Made by a program: the position numbers and the translations under genes | The notes under the pieces: model-generated | Database searches by the model: none | What the model was told of the DNA's origin: nothing | What the model saw: the letters and a program-made list of their open reading frames with translations, nothing else | Source: Laspinema olomoucense D3b | GTDB lineage: Bacteria > Cyanobacteriota > Cyanobacteriia > Cyanobacteriales > Laspinemataceae | NCBI RefSeq assembly: GCF_025370785.1 | Contig: NZ_JAMXFA010000003.1 | Location: forward strand, 124,001 to 188,000 | Length of the DNA stretch: 64,000 bases | Direction of reading: 5' to 3' | Shown here: positions 18,445-27,500 of the stretch, piece after piece | Numbering within the stretch: the stretch's first letter is position 1 | Layout of the letters: every line of letters begins with the position of its first letter

Positions 18445-18771
18445 ATGTTCACACATTTGATCCGAGTCAGTCTGGCTGCTATCCTTTCCACCGGGGCGAT
18501 CGCCACTCCCCTAGCGGCACAAGTCTCACCGGGCAACAATCGCCCCCCGCTTCCCTCCATTGATCAACAAACGGCGATTACCGGCAACGGTAACACCGTT
18601 AACCAAAACATCAATCTGTATTATGTTGATCCCCCGGGTCGGATCTTTCCGAATTCCGCTGTGCCATCCTCCAACCGCCTACACCAATCGATTAGCCCCA
18701 GTCTTATCCGCACTCCGGCTAATCTTCCCCACGCTTCTTCCCGAAACCATCAAAATTTTATCCGCCACTAA
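18445..18771 (+). CDS. Small secreted TGNGN-motif protein B
   Basis: A 108-residue exported protein starting at the ATG of 18445, with signal peptide MFTHLIRVSLAAILSTGAIA and cleavage near LAAQ. The mature part contains QQTAITGNGNTVNQNINLYY, which aligns with the TGNGN unit of protein A, then a Pro/Ser/Asn-rich tail without cysteines. 83 bp downstream of gene A on the same strand. The frames 18147-18563 and 18560-18796 are shadows of genes A and B. Function unknown. Confidence 0.6.
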   Translation: MFTHLIRVSLAAILSTGAIATPLAAQVSPGNNRPPLPSIDQQTAITGNGNTVNQNINLYYVDPPGRIFPNSAVPSSNRLHQSISPSLIRTPANLPHASSRNHQNFIRH

Positions 18772-18907
18772 TGGCCTAATTTTGATAATTCCGTGAAAGC
18801 GATATCAGAGTCAATCTCGGTGCATCCCCTTTATTTTCTGTCAGTTCATCGGTAAGGAATCACTTCCTTTTTGCTTCTGTATTTAGTTATCATCCTCGGA
18901 AAAGTTC

Positions 18908-19327
18908 ATGAAAAAATCTTCATTTCTAAACAGTTTATCCATTGCCGCCTTATTCAGCATTGCCCCCCTTACTACGGATTTAGCTGCCGCGCAATGTGTG
19001 CAAATTGATACCGGCGTGCAGATTTCCATCAGTGGCGGAGGTCCGGCCCAGCAAACCAATACCGTAGACATGGGAAACCAAAACAGTTGTGGTCGCAATG
19101 CCACCGTTACCACAGGAACCCAAATTCATGTTGGACCGAATCGGGCAGTTCAAAACCGTTCTGTTCGTCAGTCCGTCCAAGGGGGAGAGCGATCGCTCAG
19201 GCCAAGCAGCTATCCCGTGCAGATTCAGGTCAATCCTAAAATCCACGTAGATAATCCCGCCGATCGCCTGAACTCTATTAATAATCCCGCCCTTCGCTAT
19301 CGAGAACAACTGCGGTTAATTGAGTAA
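18908..19327 (+). CDS. Small secreted Asn/Gln-rich protein C
   Basis: A 139-residue exported protein with a clear signal peptide (MKKSSFLNSLSIAALFSIAP, cleavage near LAAA). The mature region alternates beta-prone segments: VQIDTGVQISISGGG, TNTVDMGNQNSCGRNATVTT and GTQIHVGPNRAVQNRSVRQS. A cysteine pair (AQCVQ and NSCGR) could form one disulfide. The spacing and N/Q/G content match proteins A and B. A weak GGA ribosome-binding sequence lies 10 bp before ATG. Third gene of the cluster; no family recognised. Confidence 0.65.
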   Translation: MKKSSFLNSLSIAALFSIAPLTTDLAAAQCVQIDTGVQISISGGGPAQQTNTVDMGNQNSCGRNATVTTGTQIHVGPNRAVQNRSVRQSVQGGERSLRPSSYPVQIQVNPKIHVDNPADRLNSINNPALRYREQLRLIE

Positions 19328-19391
19328 TTGAAAGGGATTAAACGAATGAGTTAGATTGACCGTTGTTTGTTTTGTAGTTAGGACCAAAATA

Positions 19392-20024
19392 ATGTATAGA
19401 ACCATAAAATTTGTGGGGTATTTAATCAAACCGCCCCACGGTGTGAAATGGGTTGCCTTGTTCACATCCTTAGCCGCCTTGATGGTGGGTGCGACTCAGG
19501 CCCAGTCCCAGATGTCAATTGAGGTCGATGATCGCGGAATTCGAGTAGAATCCGAGGGCGGATTGAGTATTGAATCCGTCCGCAGTCGCCTAGGGCAACA
19601 GACTCACTTAGACCGATCGCGATTTGGGTGGATTATTTTTCCGATTGATCGCCCCGTTCTGTTATCTCAGTCGGCGTATTCCCGGCAGTCCCGCCGAAGT
19701 ACCCTGTCTCAAACCCAAGAAACCACCGGGATTACTGTGGATTCCGACCCATTAGCCCTGGAAGTTTGGGGCGATCGCGGCACTTACATCAATGCCGAGA
19801 TTGTGATTGATGGGAAAGTGGTGGAAACCATTCGCGGCAACTATACGGCGATCAACCTCTCGTCTTATCTCAATCCCGGCACAAATGAAATTGAAATCAC
19901 CGGGAATTATACGCCCGCTAATTCTAACATTTATGTGGAGTTAACCGGCGATCGCAATATGGTCAGGCATGAAACAAGTGGTACAGGCCGCCTCAATCAA
20001 ACCCTGCTTCTTGACCAGCGTTGA
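19392..20024 (+). CDS. Secreted beta-rich protein D of the same cluster
   Basis: A 210-residue exported protein from the ATG at 19392, with signal peptide core WVALFTSLAALMVGATQAQ. The middle part is Ser/Gln-rich (SQSAYSRQSRRSTLSQTQ). The C-terminal 100 residues look like a beta-sandwich (ALEVWGDRGTYINAEIVIDG, NLSSYLNPGTNEIEITGNYT) that would bind or anchor rather than polymerise, followed by ELTGDRNMVRHETSGTG, which resembles the TGNGN unit. It lies 64 bp after gene C. A role as assembly or anchoring partner of A-C is an inference from position alone. Confidence 0.6.
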   Translation: MYRTIKFVGYLIKPPHGVKWVALFTSLAALMVGATQAQSQMSIEVDDRGIRVESEGGLSIESVRSRLGQQTHLDRSRFGWIIFPIDRPVLLSQSAYSRQSRRSTLSQTQETTGITVDSDPLALEVWGDRGTYINAEIVIDGKVVETIRGNYTAINLSSYLNPGTNEIEITGNYTPANSNIYVELTGDRNMVRHETSGTGRLNQTLLLDQR

Positions 20025-20060
20025 TTCGTGAGATTTAGACTACAGTTGGCGTCGGTCCAG

Positions 20061-20140
20061 GTGAGAAACCGGATTTTTTTACAAAGTCTATAGCAATCCA
20101 CCCCCAAAAAAGCTCCTAAAATCCGGTTTCTTGTCTCTTT
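20061..20140. repeat. Dispersed palindromic repeat, copy 2
   Basis: GAGAAACCGGATTTTTTTAC at the left and AAAATCCGGTTTCTTGTCTC at the right form inverted arms; related to 1-80 and 37621-37692. The remainder of 20025-20474 has no gene. Confidence 0.6.
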
Positions 20141-20474
20141 AATTGAAATATAGCAAGTCTAAATCCTGCTGACCTCGTGCCGAGGGAACAAGAGCGGTTA
20201 CAACTCATTGAGAATGACTATATTTCCCTAGGCGATTCCAGTTTCCTATAAATCGCTAATAATTCCTCAACTCCATGATGGAATTAGCTCCCGGACGATT
20301 CCCCGTAACAAATGTGCCTTTCCATGATGCCAGTCTGAACCTAGGGAGTGATAAAACAATGCAATTTTCATCGATTAATTTTCCCTCCCGGGATTGCCGG
20401 TCAGGATTAAATTTTTATTCCTTTATTTCCATTCTTTGAAGACTTTTCTCCTTCATAGAAACGACTTGGTAGAT

Positions 20475-20568
20475 GGGAGCATCTCAAGAACGAACAGATC
20501 ACCGCCCTCCCCAAGAATCAGGGGAGGGCGGTGATCTCAGGTCTTCGGGCCTTTCAGGAGATGCTCCC
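20475..20568. repeat. Nested palindrome
   Basis: The outer arms GGGAGCATCTC (20475-20485) and 20558-20568 are perfectly complementary. Inside is a perfect 17-bp stem (20496-20512 with 20521-20537, AGATCACCGCCCTCCCC) with an 8-nt loop. It lies about 110 bp downstream of the stop of the minus-strand permease gene and may also act as its terminator. The plus frames crossing it are not genes. Confidence 0.65.
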
Positions 20569-20678
20569 CGGTATATTAGACCGCTTGCAAAATTCTCTCA
20601 AGCCGATTGGCCTTCCCAAGGGGGTTGGGGCGATGAATCCTTTTTTTGCAAGAGGTCTATTAGCCCACCTCCTTAAAC

Positions 20679-21770
20679 TTAGGGTTCAGAATCCTTTATT
20701 AGGGGTTCCCCAGGTAAGGTGTCTGGTACTTTAGGGGAATAAGCTCCTTGTAAGGTCCAATCATTCATTACATCTTTAACTAATAGTTCCTTCAACCAAA
20801 CTTGTAACACCGCCACGATGGGAAGGGCCAGAAATAAACCGAGAAGACCAAAAAACTGAGAAAAAATCAGCATAGAGGTTAACGTAACCGCCGGGGGTAA
20901 AGAAATTTCATTTTCCATGATCATTGGGGTTAAAACTAGCCCTTCTAGCTGCTCAATCGCCAGGTAAAATGCAATGACTATCACCCCTTTCACCGGGGAA
21001 TCTATGAATGCTAGGGCGATGGGTGGAATGGAACCGAGAATTGGACCCAGATTGGGAATGTAGCTCAGTAAAGCGGAAATAATGGCGTTGACTAATGCTA
21101 AGGGGACGCCTATTACCCATAAGCCTATTCCACTGACGATCGCAATAAAAACCATGTTAAAAATTCGTCCAATTGCCCAACCCACGATATTTTTTTCGCA
21201 TCCCTGGAGAATTTCATCGACTCGGCGGCGATAAAAAGCGGGGAATATCAGCATAAAACTCTGGCGATAGAGGGCTGGATTGGCTAATAACATGATGATT
21301 AGCACGAGGACGAGGAGCAGGTTTAGTACAAAATCTAACGAGTTGGAGAAAATATTAAAAAACCCGCCGAACCAACTTAAACTGATATTGGGAATTCGTT
21401 CAGCTAAGAACTCACGATTTTGGATGTCCTTAATGAACTGGTCCGGAATAATATTTTGAAGCCATCGATACCACTCTCGTAACTGGGCCAAAGTTTGGGG
21501 AAGCAGTTCTAGTAATTCTTTAAATTGAGCAACCACCGTGGGGAAAATCAAGATAAAGAATAAACCAATGATAGCGAAAAGGAGGCCAATTGTCAGGGCA
21601 ATGGCTACCCCCCGCTTGAGACCCGATCGCTGTAATCGACGCACCATGCGGTTAAGCACTGTAGCAAAGGCGATGGCGGCAAAAAGCAGCAGTAATACTG
21701 TCTTAATTTCCCAGAGAATAATTAAGGAGACAATAAAAGCGATTGCTCCAATCAAGTTACCAAAAGTCAA
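20679..21770 (-). CDS. AI-2E family transporter
   Basis: A 363-residue integral membrane protein of the AI-2E (autoinducer-2 exporter, formerly UPF0118/PerM) family. About seven or eight hydrophobic segments are visible: two at the N-terminus (FGNLIGAIAFIVSLIILW and VLLLLFAAIAFATVL), one after the basic RRLQRSGLKRG loop, then the long soluble loop with LLPQTLAQLREW, and the C-terminal set. The family signature SYIPNLGPILGSIPP is present, as is LPPAVTLTSMLIFSQFFGLLG. The substrate is unknown; members export AI-2 or act as Na+/H+ antiporters. Single gene. Confidence 0.9.
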   Translation of the reverse strand: MTFGNLIGAIAFIVSLIILWEIKTVLLLLFAAIAFATVLNRMVRRLQRSGLKRGVAIALTIGLLFAIIGLFFILIFPTVVAQFKELLELLPQTLAQLREWYRWLQNIIPDQFIKDIQNREFLAERIPNISLSWFGGFFNIFSNSLDFVLNLLLVLVLIIMLLANPALYRQSFMLIFPAFYRRRVDEILQGCEKNIVGWAIGRIFNMVFIAIVSGIGLWVIGVPLALVNAIISALLSYIPNLGPILGSIPPIALAFIDSPVKGVIVIAFYLAIEQLEGLVLTPMIMENEISLPPAVTLTSMLIFSQFFGLLGLFLALPIVAVLQVWLKELLVKDVMNDWTLQGAYSPKVPDTLPGEPLIKDSEP

Positions 21771-21849
21771 TTTTCCACCTCTTTTATTATCAATTTGAGA
21801 AGTTCCCCTGCTCCTGGGCTTTTAATGGGTCAGGGCTGCCGGTGATGTC

Positions 21850-22278
21850 TTATCAGATAGTTCCATCCGGGGACTGGACAGCCCTTCACCATAAATGCTC
21901 ATGGTGGAGGCGACAATTAGCCGTTACACAGGTTGCTCGATCAGGGCTTCTAGGAGTACAGCAGTGCCCAGGTTATTGGTGTGAGTATATTTGATAAGTT
22001 CATACATACTTGGCCCCACTCCCACCATCGCCGCGAAGTGATAGACCGCATTAATGCCTTAGAGGGCTTGGCGCACGGTGTCTAAGTCACGGATATCCCC
22101 CACCACTAGCTCGGCCTCCCTCCGGATGCAAATAGTCTGGGCGGCTGGCATTGAGTCCGTGAATTTGGGGGGAAAGGTTATCTAAGGCGCGAACGGGATA
22201 GCTGCACGGGATCGGTTCATCGGGTAAATGAGAGCCAATAAATCCCGCTCCCCCTGTAATTAAAATATGTTTATTCAA
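21850..22278 (-). pseudogene. Decayed NAD-dependent epimerase/dehydratase (N-terminal part)
   Basis: The minus strand starts with MNKHILITGGAGFIGSHL, the Rossmann GxxGxxG signature of extended-SDR nucleotide-sugar epimerases, followed by VRALDNLSPQIHG. After a frame change and a TAA, the reading continues as AVYHFAAMVGVG, NNLGTAVLLEALIEQPV, a stop, then RLIVASTMSIYGEGLSSP. These are successive conserved blocks of the family, interrupted by at least two stops and a frameshift. About 140 of the usual 330-350 residues remain. It lies between an intact permease and a MITE-like repeat. Confidence 0.85.
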
Positions 22279-22560
22279 ATGAGGTTTCTCCGCAATTAAT
22301 CCAATAAAAATGATAAATGGAATAAGAGAAAACTCAGGGATTTACTCTTATAAAAAGATTATTGTGCCTGGAATCTCCCTGGGGAGTCATCCCCCTTGAG
22401 ACAGAGTTGTTTAACTACATTTGTTGCTGCACTCAAGTCTCGGGCTTGGGGGAGTTATTCTTTAGCGCTAGGGCCGATCGCACCTGTGGCAGGAGTGTTT
22501 CAGTCCGGTGCAATTCATCTTCCCAAAGGAACAGAGAGAGTCAACTTAACCCTCTTTGTT

Positions 22561-22715
22561 CTCATACGGAATCCGGTTGTCAAAGGTCTGTAAAAACCCG
22601 CAGCGTCCAGCCTGGGGCTATACGGAGGTAGACGCGCTAGCGGCTTCCCGAAGGGTAGCCCGAGAAGCGCGGGCTAAAAGCGAAAACCGACTTTTAACAA
22701 CCGGATTTGGTATCA
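22561..22715 (-). repeat. MITE-like palindromic element, copy 2
   Basis: 155 bp, inverted relative to copy 1. On the minus strand it begins ATACCAAATCCGGTTG, continues TTAGCCCGCGCTTCTCGGGC and ends CAACCGGATTCCGTATGAG, block for block like 14194-14345. 22279-22560 upstream holds no supported gene. Confidence 0.8.
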
Positions 22716-22749
22716 ACCCTCTATAAACCCGCCTTCGATGGGTCACCTG

Positions 22750-23571
22750 TTACCGGGCGATCGCCGGAAAATGATATATATGATCGACTATTAAAACGGG
22801 TTGGTCTATGTATTCTGCTGCCAACTGCTCTGTAATATTCCTATCCCCAGTCAAAGGACGCTCTGGCCCAATTTCCGAGGGAACGAAAGGACGTGAAACC
22901 CCCGTTGCCATAACACTTTGACTCGGTTGCCAGGGGGGCGAGTTCGGGGCGATCGCCAGCAAATTGTTCCCTCCCATCGCACCGGATACATCCAAGGTAA
23001 ACGAATCCGTAGCTATGCTTGCCGCCACTTCCCCGGGGACTGCCACCCGATGATTATAGTAGCGCGTCGGATTGTTGCTTACTTCAGCCGCTTCCGGTGA
23101 GATGGCGATCGACTGAGCGATAATCGCGGGTTGGCCTTCATACTCGGCATACAAGGTTGGCTCAAGTTGAATTCCATACGCCCGTTCGATGTCCACAGGG
23201 ATAAACCGGACCACCGTCCCCGTAATTTGCAGTGGAGTTTGAGGGTCGAGGGGGACAATTACCGGGACTCCCGAGGCATTAATCGCTAAAATCGTTTCGC
23301 TGCCGAATACCCAGTCATCCTGGATTGTGAAGCTGTGGGGACTGATTTGGGCGACGGGTTCAGCGCGGATTGTGATCATCTTTCCCAGCAGTTGTTCTGT
23401 GCGTTCTATGGCCTCGGATGAGGCAACAGGCTCAGGCTGTTCTGTCTGAGTGTTCAGGGGACTGTCCGCTTGACAAGCACCGAGGAACATGACTATCAAC
23501 CCCAGGGTGAGGGGGGTGCGCCGGATGGTGCGGCAATGGGGTAGGCGATCGCGACTCTGTAAATTGAACAT
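22750..23571 (-). CDS. Lipoprotein with OB-fold-like repeats, unknown function
   Basis: 273 residues from the ATG at 23571 (the in-frame ATG at 23643 precedes a non-signal-like stretch). A lipobox LGAC follows a hydrophobic segment (TLGLIVMFLGACQA), so it should be lipid-anchored in the periplasm. The mature part has two similar halves, each with G-K/E-hydrophobic starts: TEQLLGKMITIRAEPVAQIS...SFTIQDDWVFGSE, and NHRVAVPGEVAASIATDSFT...LDVSG. This suggests two OB-fold or NlpE-like barrels. No enzyme motif. It stands alone next to the MITE-like repeat. Confidence 0.65.
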   Translation of the reverse strand: MFNLQSRDRLPHCRTIRRTPLTLGLIVMFLGACQADSPLNTQTEQPEPVASSEAIERTEQLLGKMITIRAEPVAQISPHSFTIQDDWVFGSETILAINASGVPVIVPLDPQTPLQITGTVVRFIPVDIERAYGIQLEPTLYAEYEGQPAIIAQSIAISPEAAEVSNNPTRYYNHRVAVPGEVAASIATDSFTLDVSGAMGGNNLLAIAPNSPPWQPSQSVMATGVSRPFVPSEIGPERPLTGDRNITEQLAAEYIDQPVLIVDHIYHFPAIAR

Positions 23572-24028
23572 GATCAAGCGGGTTTCTCCTTCTGTGAGGG
23601 TGGTGAGGGCGGAGGTTCGCCCAGGGTAGTTTGAGTGAGCCACGATTAGCTTTTTCCGCCTGCCCTTTGGGTGAAAGCAACGGAGTGAAGGCTTGGGAGA
23701 CCGTTTTTCCCCGGTTGGGGGCTTTCGGCGGTCATAGGTACTCCAGTTTTCTACTTTAAAAGAAAGGGAGATGGTCTCACCTCTGCCTAAAGAAAGAAAT
23801 GCCCGTAGACGGTGGAATTTCGGGTAAATAATTCCCTGGGAATTGAGTGAGTTTTTAACTGAATTCTTCCCGGCGATAGAGCCAAAAACTGCGGTTTACC
23901 CGTTATTCTAAACGTGAGAGAAAATAAATCTTTAGGGCGAGTATTCCGAATGGCCAGCTCAACTGGGAGGGGGGATTCGGTTTGGGCTTGTACTCTGGAC
24001 TTTGCTGTTGATTCACCCGCTAATTTTT
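23572..24028. other. Intergenic, no gene recognised
   Basis: Leader of the lipoprotein gene and upstream region of a possible small membrane protein. No clear regulatory element. Confidence 0.35.
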
Positions 24029-24205
24029 ATGAAACATAACCGCCCTAGTCACTCGATTTTAAATGTTTTTTTCGCCATTGCCTCGATATTTCTGCTTTTT
24101 ATTCTAGGGGCTGTATTTCATGCAGTTTATAATCAGACTTCCGAGCAATTGGCTCCGGAACCAGAGACCCCCCAAAGGTTAGAGCAAGAAGGCGATGTGC
24201 GGTGA
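24029..24205 (+). CDS. Possible small single-span membrane protein
   Basis: 58 residues from the ATG at 24029: basic start MKHNRPSHS, one hydrophobic helix (ILNVFFAIASIFLLFILGAV), then an acidic Pro/Glu tail (APEPETPQRLEQEGD). The charge layout (positive inside) is what a real single-span protein shows, but I know no family for it. The upstream in-frame ATG at 24002 is an alternative. No operon partner; 344 bp of intergenic DNA with no supported gene separate it from the large kinase downstream. Confidence 0.4.
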   Translation: MKHNRPSHSILNVFFAIASIFLLFILGAVFHAVYNQTSEQLAPEPETPQRLEQEGDVR

Positions 24206-24549
24206 TCAATTCCGCCGTCTTAGGAGTCAATTGGCTGGGGACGCAGAAATCTGCATTGACGATAGAGTAGAGTCTAATGATCCCGTTCCGGGTTTTTACG
24301 GTTGACATTTTCTGAGTGCTATAGTATTATTCACTGATAAAATCTACTGTTTTCCTTCCGTCATCCAGGAGCGGATGCTACCTCACGGGGACTTTAACCC
24401 GGATGCTAGAGGACAATGTAACAGTGATGAGCAAGGCGAGTTGGGTTCACCCCGGAATTGAGATGGAGAGGGGTCAGGGATATGAAAAGCTGATTAAAGT
24501 TATTACAAGAATTGGACTCATCATAACCTGTACCTTCCCGTGAAAGACT

Positions 24550-27500
24550 ATGCAAGACCAATTTCTCACGATTCTTGAGGGCATAACTGATGGTTTGGCC
24601 GCCTGCGATCGGCAATGGTGTATCACATACATCAATCAACGGGGTGCAGAAATTGTGGGAAGGAGTCAAGAGCAATTGATCGGGACAATTCTGTGGGAGA
24701 GTTTTCCGTGGGCGATCGCCTCGTCGTGGAAACGGGAATTTCAGCGGGCGATCGCCCAAAGAGTTTCCGTAGAAATTGAACAGTTTTACCCCAACCTGAA
24801 TCGCGGGATCAAAGTTAAAGCAATTCCCTCAGAAACTGGGCTCGTCATTTATTATCAGGATATCACCGACTCCCCCAAACTTCGCACCTCCCACGACGGT
24901 GAGGAAAGAGGGGCGCAAGGGGGAGAAAGGGGCGGATCTGGGGTGGCGATCGCCTCGGCAACAACGGACCGCTTAGAACAGGTGAATTCCACCTGGGTGA
25001 AAATCCTGGGGTACGAGGTGGAAGAACTGATTGGCACTTCAATTTTCGACTTATTTTCCCGAGAGTGTCACGACCAACTTATTAACACCATCTGTTTAGC
25101 AGATGCCGGGGGTTTTCATAGATTTGACTCCCTACAGTTCGGGAAAGAGGGCAGGCAAATTAGAGGAATTACTGAGGTCAATTCCATTAAAGATGCAGAA
25201 GGGACGTTACTGTATCGGGTCTTGACCCTGACGGAGACAGATGCCGAGTACCGACCCTCAGAAAGGGTTGTAGGGAAACGGATCGAGATCACCGAGTTAG
25301 ATCAGGCGATCGAAATGTTAGAAAGCATGACCGATGCTTTTATTGCCTTAGATCGGGAATGGCGAATTATTGAAATTACCGGAAAAACGGATCGAATTAA
25401 TCAGAAACTGCCGGGAGAATTAATTGGTAAAACCCATTGGGAAGTGTGGCCTTGGTCCCTGGGAACGGAAGTGGAACGGGAATATCGACGGGCGATGCAG
25501 GAACAGGTGGCAGTTCATTTGGAAGTGCTATATGAACCCTTAAAAATACAGTTAGAGATTCGGGCTTATCCTTCTAATCAGGGGTTATTTATTTATTTGC
25601 GGGATATCAGCGATCGCAAGCAGTCGGAAGAAGCGTTAAAGCACAGTGAACGCCTGTACGAAGCGATCGGGGAAACCCTGAAGTATGGAATCTGGATCTG
25701 CGATCGCGAGGGTCGGATGATTTATGTGAGCGAATCCTTTCAGAAGCTCATCGGACTTACTGTAGCCGAATGTGCGGGATGGGGATGGACCCAGGCGCTG
25801 CATCCCGAGGACCGAGAGCAGACCCTCTCTTTATGGGAAACCTGTGTCCGAACTGAGAATATCTGGGATAGAGAGCATCAGGTTCGGGGTGTAGATGGCA
25901 ACTGGTATCCCGTCTTATCCCGAGGTGTTCCTGTCAAAAATGACCAAGGAGAGACGATCTGCTGGGCGGGAATCACCTTGGATATCAGCCGTCAAAAACA
26001 GGTGGAACGGGAACTGCGCGATCGCCAAGAGCGTTTACAGGCGGCGCTATCGGCCTCAGAAACGGGAACCTATCGCTGGAATATCCAAACGGATTCCGTT
26101 GAGTGGGATGAGACAATGAATCGGCTGTTTTGCCTATCAGAAGGCTATGTACTGACGACGTTACAGGAGTTTGTCTCCTTGATCCACCCGGAAGACCGAG
26201 AAGCCCTCAAAAGTGAGGTAGAAAAGTGTGGTCAGGCGAGTGAGGACTTCGAGATGGAGTTCCGAATACTCGGTTCCGATGGTAGCATTCGGTGGATTTT
26301 TGATAAAGGAAAGACCTTCACCGATGAGGGGGGTACTCCCCTGTATTTGACCGGCGCTTGTGTAGATATCACCAATCAGAAGCGGATGGAGGAAGCGGTC
26401 CAGATTGGACGGGAACGCCTGGATTTAGTCTTGGACTCGTCGGAGTTGGGCTTATGGTATTGCGACCTTCCCTTTGATAAACTGGTGTGGAATCAAAAGT
26501 GCAAAGAACATTTTGGACTGCCTCCAGAGACTGAAGTCACCATCGCTATATTTTTTGAGTGCTTGCATCCGGAGGACCGCGATCGCACTCAAGAAGCAAT
26601 TAGTCGGGCGATCGCCGAGGCTACCCCTTATCAAATCGACTATCGCACCGTTGAGCCCACGGGCAACATCCGCTGGATTAGAGCAATGGGACGAGCGTTT
26701 TATACAGAAACGGGACAACCGATCCGGTTTGATGGAATTACAGTTGATATTAGCGATCGCAAACGGGCCGAGGAAACCTTAGAGAGTAACCAAAAATGGT
26801 TAACCTTAGCCCAAAACATCGGCAAAATAGGGATATGTGATTGGGATTTAGAAACCCGGAAAATTATTTTCAGCGAAGAAATGCACGCTATTTATGGACT
26901 ATTGCCGGTTAACTTTGATGGGACATTACAAGCCTTACTAGAGCAGATTCATCCCGGTGATCGGGCCAGAGTAGAACATCAAGCGCGGTGTTGTACCCAG
27001 GATGGAGTCGATTTTAATAGCGAATTTCGCATTCAGTGGCCCGATGGTCAGATGCGGTGGATCGTCGCCAAAGCTAGAGCATTTCAGGATGAAAGGGGAA
27101 AGCCGGTCCGGGTGATTGGCGTTAACATGGATGTGACCGATCGCAAGTTAGCCGAAGAAGCGCTGCGGGAGAGCGAACAGCGGTTTCGCGTCGCCCAAGA
27201 ACTCTCTTTGGACGCCTTCACCATTTTGCAAGCCATCCGCGATTCCACAGGAGAAATTATTGATTTTCAGTGGGATTATGCTAACCCCAAAGCTGCCGAA
27301 CTGTTGGGGTATTCCCTGGATGAATTAGTGGGTCACCGTCTCAGTGATCGCCTACCGGGAAACAAAACTAATAGTGAGCTATTTCATCGGTATGTCCAGG
27401 TGGTAGAAACCGGGATTCCCCATGACATCGAACTGGAATACAAAGCCGATGGGATTCGCGGGTGGTTCCGGAATATGGCAGTCAAATTAGAAGATGGCGT

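Noticed and set aside
18147-18563. Overlapping frame bridging the first two secreted-protein genes
   Set aside because: Lacks a signal peptide and conserved motif; it is a shadow of genes A and B.
22396-22593. Plus-strand 65-codon frame running into the MITE-like repeat
   Set aside because: Ends in the repeat and has no family resemblance.
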